17,814 nt of DNA from JBAVQS01 sp049694275 (GTDB lineage: Bacteria > Chloroflexota > Anaerolineae > UBA4142 > SHND01). Location of the stretch: contig JBAVQS010000309.1 of NCBI GenBank assembly GCA_049694275.1, forward strand, positions 1 through 17,814, in the 5' to 3' direction. Position numbers and translations under genes: made by a program. The notes under the pieces were generated by a model that was not told the DNA's origin, made no database searches, and worked only from the letters and a program-made list of their open reading frames with translations. Below, piece by piece: positions 7,099 to 13,540 of the stretch. Each line of letters opens with the position of its first letter. Position 1 is the first letter of the stretch.

Positions 7099-8346
7099 AT
7101 GACCATTACAGCCCAACCGGCCACCGGGCTGAACGTCTCGGCGATTCGAGAGGATTTCCCCATCCTCCAACGGATGGTGCATGGCAAACCGCTAATCTAT
7201 CTCGATTCGACGGCGACCTCGCAAAAGCCCGAGGTCGTGATCCAGGCGCTCGACGAATATTATCGCAAATACAACGCCAACATTCATCGCGGCATTTATT
7301 CCATCGCCGAAGAGGCAACCGCCCGCTATGAAGAGGCGCGCCAAAAGATTCAAAAATTCATCAACGCGAAATCGTGGCGTGAGATCATTTACACGCGCAA
7401 CACGACCGAGTCGCTGAACCTTGTCGCTTATGCCTGGGGGCGCGTCAATATCCACGCAGGGGACGAGATCGTGACGACGGTCTTGGAGCACCACTCGAAC
7501 CTGGTGCCCTGGCAGTTGCTCGCCGCCGAAAAGGGCGCCACCCTCAAGCACATCCCTGTCGATCAGCAAGGTTATTTGCGACTCGACCGGCTCGACTCGC
7601 TCATCACCGAGAAAACGAAACTTGTCGCCGTCACCATGATGTCGAACGTCGCGGGAACCATTACGCCGTTAAAGCAGATCATCGACCGGGCGCACAGTGT
7701 CGGCGCAATTGTAGTCGTGGACGCCGCGCAGGGTGTGCCCCATCTGAAAACCGACGTTCGCGCGCTCGACGCCGATTTCCTCGCCTTTAGCGGGCACAAG
7801 ATGCTCGGCCCCTTTATTGGCGTCCTGTACGGGAAAAAGGCGCTCCTCGAAGCCATGCCCCCCTTTATCAGCGGCGGGGATATGATCCGCGAGGTGCACC
7901 TGATGGAATCGACCTGGAACGACCTGCCGTACAAGTTCGAGGCGGGCACCCCCTCGGTCGCTGAAGCGATCGGCCTGGGCGTCGCCGTCGATTATTTGAA
8001 CGCGCTCGGAATGGAGAACGTTCGCGCGCACGAAAAGCAGATCACCGCCTATGCGCTCGAACGGCTCAACACCATCCCCGGCATTCGCATCGTCGGCCCG
8101 CAGAACGTCGAGGACCGGGGCGGCGTCATCTCGTTTGACCTGCCCGGAGTCCACCCGCACGACATTGCAGCGATTCTCGACACGGAGGGAATCTGCGTCC
8201 GCGCCGGCTATCACTGCGCAATGCCGCTGCACGAAGAGTTTGGACTCGCCGCCACCGCCCGCGCGAGCTTTTATGTCTATAGTAGTCCGGAGGAGGTCGA
8301 CAAGCTCGTCGCGACCCTCCACAAGGTACAAGCCGTCTTTAAATAA
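7099..8346 (+). CDS. sufS: SufS, group II cysteine desulfurase
   Basis: SufS (415 residues) is a PLP enzyme that releases sulfur from L-cysteine as a persulfide. Visible are the PLP lysine K234 in FSGHKMLGP, D208 in VVDAAQ (pyridine nitrogen contact), the histidine pair in VLEHHSN (131-132) stacking on the cofactor, and the catalytic C373 in RAGYHCAMPLHEEFG. The short Cys loop is that of group II (SufS/CsdA) enzymes, which need an activating acceptor such as SufE or SufU; the U-type genes on either side fit that need. ATG 7099 gives the normal family length; an upstream in-frame GTG at 7072 lies inside the palindrome arm. GGAAC at 7086-7090 is a weak ribosome site. Confidence 0.96.
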   Translation: MTITAQPATGLNVSAIREDFPILQRMVHGKPLIYLDSTATSQKPEVVIQALDEYYRKYNANIHRGIYSIAEEATARYEEARQKIQKFINAKSWREIIYTRNTTESLNLVAYAWGRVNIHAGDEIVTTVLEHHSNLVPWQLLAAEKGATLKHIPVDQQGYLRLDRLDSLITEKTKLVAVTMMSNVAGTITPLKQIIDRAHSVGAIVVVDAAQGVPHLKTDVRALDADFLAFSGHKMLGPFIGVLYGKKALLEAMPPFISGGDMIREVHLMESTWNDLPYKFEAGTPSVAEAIGLGVAVDYLNALGMENVRAHEKQITAYALERLNTIPGIRIVGPQNVEDRGGVISFDLPGVHPHDIAAILDTEGICVRAGYHCAMPLHEEFGLAATARASFYVYSSPEEVDKLVATLHKVQAVFK

Positions 8347-8373
8347 AACAGATACCCATCACACATATTGACC

Positions 8374-8766
8374 ATGGACGATTTGTATAGAGAACAGATC
8401 ATCGACCACTATCAGCACCCACACAATCACGGCACGCTCGAACAGCCGGATATCTCTTTTGAGGACAGCAATCCCCTCTGCGGCGACAAGATTCGGATCG
8501 ACATGAAGGTTGTGAATGGCATTGTTCAAGACATCCGGTTCTCGGGGCGCGGCTGCGCGATCAGCCAGGCCGCCGCCTCCATGCTCACCGACGAGATCAA
8601 GGGCAAGCCCCTCGACGAGATCAAGCGCCTCGACAAGCAAACGATCCTCGATCTGATCGGCATCCCCCTTGGCCCCACACGCCTCAAATGCGCGCTCCTG
8701 AGTCTCAAAGTCGTCAAGGGCGGCGCGTACGGCATGCACGAGTGGCCCGGAGAGGAAGAGGAATAG
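8374..8766 (+). CDS. sufU: SufU-like scaffold / sulfur-transfer protein (second paralog)
   Basis: This 130-residue U-type protein follows sufS by 27 bases, the place where SufU is normally found. From ATG 8374 the ligands are C36 and D38 (NPLCGD), C61 (GRGCAIS) and C106 (RLKCALL), the set that binds zinc in SufU or a cluster in IscU. The N-terminus DDLYREQIIDHYQHPHN matches SufU closely. As in the paralog at 5940, the extra loop of Bacillus SufU between the second and third Cys is missing. A TTG two codons upstream (8368) is an alternative start; neither has a good ribosome site. The C-terminus is acidic (GEEEE). Likely role: persulfide acceptor from SufS C373. Confidence 0.92.
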   Translation: MDDLYREQIIDHYQHPHNHGTLEQPDISFEDSNPLCGDKIRIDMKVVNGIVQDIRFSGRGCAISQAAASMLTDEIKGKPLDEIKRLDKQTILDLIGIPLGPTRLKCALLSLKVVKGGAYGMHEWPGEEEE

Positions 8767-8772
8767 ACGGGA

Positions 8773-9093
8773 ATGGACAAGACGCTAAACTATACCCCGG
8801 TGGCACGCACCGGCGACATCAAGAACGGCCAGGTCAAGCAGTATGCGTTCGGCAGCCACCGCATCGTCCTCGCCAATGTCGAGGACACCTATTTCGCCAC
8901 ACAGGACCTCTGCACACATGACGGTGGCCCGCTCGGCGAAGGCGAAGTGTTTGACCACGAGATCGAATGCCCACGCCACGGCGCCCGTTTTGACCTACGC
9001 ACCGGCGAGGTGATCGCCCTCCCCGCCATGTTCCCCATCAAGACCTTTCCCGTCAAGGTTGAGGGCGACCTGATCCAGGTCGCCCTCGATTAG
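8773..9093 (+). CDS. Small Rieske-type [2Fe-2S] ferredoxin
   Basis: This 106-residue soluble protein has the complete Rieske motif: C47-T-H49 in LCTHDGGPL and C66-P-R-H69 in ECPRHGARFD, which bind a [2Fe-2S] cluster by two Cys and two His. No disulfide Cys pair and no membrane segment are present, so it belongs with dioxygenase-type Rieske ferredoxins (BphA3/NirD-like), not with quinol-oxidising cytochrome complexes. It starts seven bases after sufU, with a purine-rich ribosome site inside the end of sufU, so it is co-transcribed. It may deliver electrons to cluster assembly or be a client kept close to its maturase; both are inference. A 12-bp hairpin lies inside its last codons. Confidence 0.93.
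   Translation: MDKTLNYTPVARTGDIKNGQVKQYAFGSHRIVLANVEDTYFATQDLCTHDGGPLGEGEVFDHEIECPRHGARFDLRTGEVIALPAMFPIKTFPVKVEGDLIQVALD
9061..9087 (+). terminator. 12-bp perfect hairpin inside the 3' end of the Rieske gene
   Basis: GAGGGCGACCTG (9061-9072) and CAGGTCGCCCTC (9076-9087) pair perfectly around a 3-base loop, within codons for EGDLIQVAL and six bases before the end of the gene. It closes the SUF operon and faces the convergent hydrogenase operon. No U-tract follows, so it may act as a barrier, a Rho-linked 3' end or a bidirectional block. Confidence 0.5.
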
Positions 9094-9139
9094 AAACAAC
9101 GCACCAACAAGCCCGGCTATCCACGCGCAAGACAGGGGC

Positions 9140-9559
9140 TCACCGCGATAGCGTGCGGACATAGGCGACGACCTGCCAGCGCTCGTCGACGCTCAGTTGA
9201 TATTTCCAAGCCGGCATGATCGACCCCTGCGAGCGATAGGGCTCGACACGTCCCCCTTCACTCACCCGCCAGAAGAGGTATTGCGGAGAGAGCGCCGACA
9301 TTTTTGCGCGGTCGGTCAGGTTGGCCGGCGGCGGTCCAAACGCGGGCCTGGCCACGCCCTGGCCATCGCCGCGCGAGCCGTGGCACTCGGCGCAGTTCGT
9401 CATAAAGATCGCCTGCCCATCCGTGATGGTCTGTGGGGAGTCGAGCGTGCTCGGGACGCTGATGCTCGCGTATTCGTTGGGCATTGTGCTCGGGTTATAG
9501 GTCCAACAGGCAGCCAGCGAAACCGCGAGCGTGATGAGCCAAAAGATGAGGCGTTTCAT
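9140..9559 (-). CDS. Monoheme cytochrome c lipoprotein
   Basis: The 139-residue precursor starts with a short basic-hydrophobic signal ending in a lipobox, LAAC with C18, so the mature protein is probably lipid-anchored outside the cytoplasmic membrane. The class I cytochrome c domain has CAECH (C56, C59, H60) for haem c attachment and MPAWK with M115 as the likely sixth ligand, followed by the usual C-terminal helix with WQVVAYVRTL. It begins 23 bases after the cytochrome b gene in the hydrogenase operon, which suggests it takes electrons from hydrogenase or from the quinol-oxidising chain. The ribosome site is weak. It converges with the Rieske gene with 46 bases between. Confidence 0.9.
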   Translation of the reverse strand: MKRLIFWLITLAVSLAACWTYNPSTMPNEYASISVPSTLDSPQTITDGQAIFMTNCAECHGSRGDGQGVARPAFGPPPANLTDRAKMSALSPQYLFWRVSEGGRVEPYRSQGSIMPAWKYQLSVDERWQVVAYVRTLSR

Positions 9560-9582
9560 GATGAGAACGCGCCGCCGCGCCC

Positions 9583-10269
9583 TTAATGCCGGATGCCCTC
9601 CAACCGTTTCAAGAAATCGGCGTGAATAAACTTGAAACCGGTAAAGATACTGGAGAGTAACCCATTCCCCTCCTCCGCGTCCACCAGAAATGCGCTATAG
9701 ACGTGGTGCAGCGCAAAGGCGATCAACAACCACATGATCAGGTGGTGGACCAGCCGGAGCGTCTGGTTACTGATCAGCACAAATACCCAATTCGTCAGCC
9801 CGTGCCACAGGCCGTTTGGATCGGCCTGGCCGAGCAGCGCCAGTCCGGTAAAGGTCTGGAGGAAATAGAGTATCACGATCACGGCATAGGTCAACCCTGC
9901 CAGCGCGTTATGTCCCACCACTTCCGGCGGCTCGCGGCGCAGAAAGAAATAGTACTTGACCGCATTGAGCAGGTATTTGCGGCCATCGGGCGTCAGGAAC
10001 GGGAACAGGCCGCGCCAGCTCGCCCACTCATTGCCGGCCACCGCCCAATAGGTTCGGAGCAGCAGGCTGGCGATGAACACGAACGCAACTACAAAATGAA
10101 CATACCGCACAATCCCCATAAAATAGGGACCATACCACTCGCGGCTGCTCGCTTGGATCCACGGATTGCCGATGTAATAACCGGTGAACGAGAGCACGAT
10201 GATCGCGGCGACGTTGACCCAGTGCGTGAGCCGTACCGGAATCTCCCAAACGTATACACGTTGAAGCAT
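9583..10269 (-). CDS. hyaC: Hydrogenase cytochrome b subunit (HyaC/HupC type)
   Basis: This 228-residue integral membrane protein anchors the hydrogenase and passes electrons from the small subunit to quinone. It starts RVYVWEIPVRLTHW, the family hallmark, with H16. Further candidate haem b ligands are H58 (RYVHF), H175/H176 (LVHHL) and H188/H189 (ALHHVY). Hydrophobic helices lie around 17-34, 53-76, 121-147 and 172-196. The start is ATG 10269, five bases after GGAGGA on the - strand; an in-frame ATG at 10308 lies inside a repeat and upstream of this ribosome site, so I reject it. It is third in the hyaA-hyaB-hyaC order, with 148 bases of structured sequence between it and hyaB. Confidence 0.94.
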   Translation of the reverse strand: MLQRVYVWEIPVRLTHWVNVAAIIVLSFTGYYIGNPWIQASSREWYGPYFMGIVRYVHFVVAFVFIASLLLRTYWAVAGNEWASWRGLFPFLTPDGRKYLLNAVKYYFFLRREPPEVVGHNALAGLTYAVIVILYFLQTFTGLALLGQADPNGLWHGLTNWVFVLISNQTLRLVHHLIMWLLIAFALHHVYSAFLVDAEEGNGLLSSIFTGFKFIHADFLKRLEGIRH

Positions 10270-10295
10270 AAGGTCCTCCGCTGATGACCCTGGGA

Positions 10296-10321
10296 GGGCA
10301 GGCATCAAGCACTGCCCCTAC
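10296..10321 (-). repeat. REP-like 26-base hairpin with GTAG foot (solo copy)
   Basis: On the - strand it reads GTAG followed by a 6-bp hairpin (GGGCAG 10296-10301 with CTGCCC 10312-10317, 10-base loop). It has the same length and layout as the two copies at 13483-13540, with 19 of 26 positions equal to the nearer copy and a paired change in the stem. It lies between hyaB and hyaC. Confidence 0.65.
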
Positions 10322-10341
10322 GGAATCACACGACTCGATCC

Positions 10342-10410
10342 TCCCTGACCGCACTCCCTCCGCTGCCACCGCAGCCAGAGGGAGTGGGGGGGGCGAGAGG
10401 ATGTCAGGGA
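10342..10410 (-). terminator. Nested stem structure between hyaB and hyaC
   Basis: An outer stem TCCCTGAC (10342-10349) with GTCAGGGA (10403-10410) encloses a 9-bp stem CACTCCCTC (10352-10360) with GAGGGAGTG (10378-10386), which holds a small GCTG/CAGC stem. It starts eight bases after the hyaB stop in the direction of transcription. It has no clear U-tract, so it is more likely an mRNA stabiliser or partial attenuator that lowers hyaC relative to hyaAB. Confidence 0.45.
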
Positions 10411-10417
10411 TTGGGAG

Positions 10418-12127
10418 CTAGACGATCTTGACGCTCGTGATTTCGGCGCCGGTCGTATCGATGATGTGGACTGAGCACGCCATGCACGGATCGAATGAGT
10501 GAACCGTGCGCAGAACTTCGAGCGGACGCTCGGGGTCGCTCACCGGCGTCCCGACGAGCGCTTCTTCCCACGCGCCGCGCTTGCCGTTCACATCCCGCGG
10601 GGAACCGTTCCACGTCGAGGGGACGACGCACTGATAATTGGCGATCGCGCCATCCTTGATTTGGACCCAGTGCCCCAACGCGCCGCGCGGCGCTTCGAGG
10701 AATCCAAAACCCTTCGCCTCAGCCGGCCACTTGGAGGGGTCCCACTTGTCGCCGTTGTGAATCTTGTAATCGCCGCGCCGAATGTTCTCGGCCAGATTGT
10801 CCACCCAGCTTTCCACCGTCTGGGCAAGCACCAGCGTCTCGACACCGCGCGCCGCCGTCCGCCCAAGCGTGGAAAAGAGCGCTTCCGGACCGACGCCCAG
10901 CGTTTTCAACACGAGATTCACGGCGTCCTGCACCGGCTTGACGCCGGACGCATACGCGACCAGCATCCGGGCTAGCGGGCCGACCTCCATCGCGTTGCTG
11001 TCGTACCGCGGCGACTTGAGCCAACTGTACTTGGCGCCATCGCTCACCATGGCAGAATCAAACGGCGCCTGTGGGCCCGTATAGTGTGGTTTCGTCTCGC
11101 CGCTCCACGGATGGAGGGATGCACTATCGCCGCCGCCATAGTCGTACCACGAGTGCGAGACGTACTCCGCGACCTTTTGATGGTCCATCGGCAGAACCTT
11201 GGTCAGATCCTTGTTGAGAATCACACCGCGCGGGAGGAACAAGCCCGTATTATCTGGCGAGGCGGGAAACTCGCCGTATGCGAGGAAATTACCCAGGCCC
11301 GCGCCATACCCCGCCCAATCTTTGTAAAAGGGCGCGACCGCGAGCAGGTCGGGAATATAGACCTTTTCGACAAACTCACGCGCCTGCGCCAGCCATTTCT
11401 TCATCTGCGCCAACTTGTCGGCATTGATCGCGTTCTGGCTGTTGGGGTCAATCGGTACCGCCATCCCCCCCACCAGGTACGTCTGCAAGTTGGGGTTCTT
11501 GGCGCCGAGCAGGGAATGCAGGCGGATAATCTCGCGCTGCCAATCCAAGGCTTCCAGGTAGTGAGCCACCGCCATCAGGTTCGCCTCGGGCGGCAGCTTG
11601 TACGCCGGATGTCCCCAATAACCGTTGGCGAACAGCCCCAGTTGTCCCGAATCCACAAATGCCTTGATCCGGTCTTGCACGCTCTTGAAATACGTCTCGG
11701 AGGAATTGTGCCAATCGGAGATCGACTGGGCCAGTTTGGCCGTGGCTGCGGGGTCTGCCTTGAGCACGGCCGTAATATCCACCCAATCCAGCGCGTGCAG
11801 ATGATAGAAATGGATGACGTGATCCTGGATGTACTGCGTCCCCTCAATCAGGTTCCGGATGATCTGCGCGTTCAGCGGAATCGTAATGCCGAGCGCATCC
11901 TCGACGGCGCGAACCGAGGTCGCCGCGTGCACTGTCGTGCACACCCCACAGATGCGCTGCGTAAAGGCCCAGGCATCGCGCGGGTCGCGCCCCTTGAGGA
12001 TCAACTCGATGCCGCGGAACATGGTGCCGGTGCTCCATGCATCCGTCACCTTGCCGCCATCGATCTGGACTTCCAGGCGCAGGTGCCCTTCGATCCGCGT
12101 GATCGGATCAATCGCAATTTTTGGCAT
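10418..12127 (-). CDS. hyaB: [NiFe] hydrogenase large subunit, group 1 uptake type
   Basis: This 569-residue subunit carries the NiFe(CN)2CO active site. Both metal-binding motifs are complete: L1 RICGVC (58-63; C60, C63) and L2 DPCMACSVH (546-554; C548, C551). RIEGHLRLEV (11-20) is the usual N-terminal motif. Fifteen residues follow H554 (IIDTTGAEITSVKIV); in this family an endopeptidase removes such a tail after nickel insertion, and the matching protease gene hyaD is in the window. The start is ATG 12127; its ribosome site AGGAGAG lies in the last codons of hyaA, three bases separate the genes, and the two are surely co-translated. No truncation is visible. Confidence 0.97.
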   Translation of the reverse strand: MPKIAIDPITRIEGHLRLEVQIDGGKVTDAWSTGTMFRGIELILKGRDPRDAWAFTQRICGVCTTVHAATSVRAVEDALGITIPLNAQIIRNLIEGTQYIQDHVIHFYHLHALDWVDITAVLKADPAATAKLAQSISDWHNSSETYFKSVQDRIKAFVDSGQLGLFANGYWGHPAYKLPPEANLMAVAHYLEALDWQREIIRLHSLLGAKNPNLQTYLVGGMAVPIDPNSQNAINADKLAQMKKWLAQAREFVEKVYIPDLLAVAPFYKDWAGYGAGLGNFLAYGEFPASPDNTGLFLPRGVILNKDLTKVLPMDHQKVAEYVSHSWYDYGGGDSASLHPWSGETKPHYTGPQAPFDSAMVSDGAKYSWLKSPRYDSNAMEVGPLARMLVAYASGVKPVQDAVNLVLKTLGVGPEALFSTLGRTAARGVETLVLAQTVESWVDNLAENIRRGDYKIHNGDKWDPSKWPAEAKGFGFLEAPRGALGHWVQIKDGAIANYQCVVPSTWNGSPRDVNGKRGAWEEALVGTPVSDPERPLEVLRTVHSFDPCMACSVHIIDTTGAEITSVKIV

Positions 12128-12130
12128 GGT

Positions 12131-13258
12131 CTACTCTCCTTTTTCCTTTGGCGCTTGGGCCTGTTCCTGCTCAGCCTGATGCGAGGTAATCGGCTGCCGC
12201 TTGGCGCGAATCGCGCTCAGCACGCCGTGCGCGGCAAAGACCGCCGCCACCCCGCCGACCACACCTGCGCCGACCTGATCGGCGCTCGCCTCGACGCCAA
12301 AGCCCGCGACATCGGGCAATCGGCGGTAGAACGGCGACATGGTATCCCAGAATGCGACTTCGCTGCAGCCGATGCACCCATGCCCGGAACCGACGGGCCA
12401 GCTCACCCCGTCATTCCAGTGCACCGTCGGGCAGTTATGATAGGTCGCCGGGCCTTTGCAGCCCATCTTGTAGAGACACCAGCCGGCGCGATGGTGCTCG
12501 TCGCCCCATTCCTCCACGAACTGGCCCGCGTCGAAATGCGCGCGCCGCTCACAATTGTCGTGAATCCGCTTGCCGTAGGCAAAGAGCGGCCGGCCCAACT
12601 GGTCCGTGGCAGGCAGCGAGCCAAAGGTGAGATAGTGGACGAGCGAGGCGGTAATGTTGGCTGCATTCGCAGGACAGCCGGGCAGGTTGAGGATGGTGAT
12701 GCCGGGGACGGCGTCCTTGATCCCAACGGCGCCGGTCGGGTTGGGCGAGGCGGCGGGCAGACCGCCAAAGGAGGCGCACGAACCGATGGCGAGGGTTGCG
12801 GCGGCGCTCTTGCACACCTGGGTCGCAATATCGAGCGCGGTGCGACCGCCAATCGTGCAATAGATTCCGTTATCCTTTGTCGGAATCGATCCCTCGACGA
12901 CGACCAGATACTTGCCCGCATTCCCCGTGACCGTGTCCAGCAGAGATTTTTCCGCGTTCTTGCCGGCGGGGGCCATGATCGTCTCGTGGTAATTGACCGA
13001 CAGCGTGTTGAGAACAATATCCGCCACCGAGGGGCGGCTGGATCGCAAAAAGGATTCGGTGTTCCCCGCACAGTCCTGAAATTCGAGCCAGACGAGCGCA
13101 GGGCGCTGGACCGCCGCGAGCGCCCCGGCAATCCGGTCCGTGTAGCGCATGGGCAGGGCCAGCGTGGCGGCCATGACGCCACAGAACTTGAGAAATTCGC
13201 GGCGGGTTACGCCTTTTTGGGCAAGGGTATTCTCCAGGCCGCGCGAGAGATCATTCAT
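12131..13258 (-). CDS. hyaA: [NiFe] hydrogenase small subunit with Tat signal and an Asn in place of a proximal-cluster Cys
   Basis: This 375-residue precursor carries the electron-transfer clusters and exports the enzyme. The Tat motif is TRREFLKF (18-25); a hydrophobic C-terminal helix (about 327-350) can bind the membrane and cytochrome b. Distal cluster ligands are H233, C236, C261 and C267; medial ones C276, C295 and C298 with P288. For the proximal cluster, C63, C161 and C195 are present, but the fourth ligand position of the CxxC motif is N66 (CAGN), encoded by AAC. The extra cysteines of oxygen-tolerant enzymes are absent (G65, G166). Otherwise it is close to HyaA/HoxK (RIHDNCERRAHFDAGQFVEEW). 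ATG 13258 follows AGGAGGGAG. Confidence 0.95.
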   Translation of the reverse strand: MNDLSRGLENTLAQKGVTRREFLKFCGVMAATLALPMRYTDRIAGALAAVQRPALVWLEFQDCAGNTESFLRSSRPSVADIVLNTLSVNYHETIMAPAGKNAEKSLLDTVTGNAGKYLVVVEGSIPTKDNGIYCTIGGRTALDIATQVCKSAAATLAIGSCASFGGLPAASPNPTGAVGIKDAVPGITILNLPGCPANAANITASLVHYLTFGSLPATDQLGRPLFAYGKRIHDNCERRAHFDAGQFVEEWGDEHHRAGWCLYKMGCKGPATYHNCPTVHWNDGVSWPVGSGHGCIGCSEVAFWDTMSPFYRRLPDVAGFGVEASADQVGAGVVGGVAAVFAAHGVLSAIRAKRQPITSHQAEQEQAQAPKEKGE

Positions 13259-13412
13259 TGCTCCCTCCTTGTCGAACCGTGGCGGTTCCGACTCGAACCT
13301 GAAAGCCTTCCAGCCGCGGGCGACGCAATCGAATCTAGAGCGCTTTTATACCGCCCAGTATTCCATGCCCAGACACCGACGTCATGACACGATGGGAGGA
13401 TTTTATCTAGCT

Positions 13413-13443
13413 TGAAAGGACTAGATTTGGGCTAGTCCTTTCA
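13413..13443. repeat. Perfect 12-bp hairpin upstream of hyaA
   Basis: TGAAAGGACTAG (13413-13424) and CTAGTCCTTTCA (13432-13443) pair perfectly around a 7-base loop. It lies between hyaD and hyaA, 154 bases before the hyaA start. In the - direction no U-run follows, so it is either an operator-like palindrome or a structured leader element. I found no convincing sigma70 promoter for hyaA in the remaining sequence (13259-13412). Confidence 0.5.
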
Positions 13444-13450
13444 GACCACA

Positions 13451-13476
13451 AAGCGAATTCCAGTTTCATTTACGGC
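13451..13476 (+). repeat. Solo copy of an IS-end-like sequence
   Basis: These 26 bases match the outer end of the IS630-like element at 17692-17717 at 21 of 26 positions, including an exact 11-base core AGCGAATTCCA, in the same orientation. No transposase sequence is attached. It may be a relic of a deleted element or of a small non-autonomous one. Confidence 0.4.
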
Positions 13477-13482
13477 ATCGTT

Positions 13483-13540
13483 GTAGGGGCGACGCCTTGT
13501 GCTCGCCCACTACAGGGCAACCACAAGGGATTGCCCCTAC
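13483..13540. repeat. REP-like doublet (two inverted 26-base GTAG hairpins) overlapping the hyaD stop
   Basis: Copy 1 (13483-13508, +) is GTAG plus a stem GGGCGA/TCGCCC; copy 2 (13515-13540, -) is GTAG plus a stem GGGCAA/TTGCCC. They face each other across six bases. Aligned in one direction they agree at 21 of 26 positions, and two of the differences form a compensatory pair that keeps the stem. The GTAG of copy 2 provides the TAG stop codon of hyaD (13537-13539). An inverted pair with a GTAG foot is the layout of REP doublets (BIMEs). Confidence 0.7.

Noticed and set aside
10270..10308. A longer cytochrome b starting at ATG 10308
   Set aside because: It starts within the REP-like repeat and ahead of the GGAGGA that serves ATG 10269; the extra 13 residues do not look like the family.
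11084..13387. A 767-codon open frame on the + strand opposite hyaA and hyaB
   Set aside because: It is fully antisense to two well-supported hydrogenase genes, has no recognisable domain and is the usual result of GC-rich codon use in the real frame.
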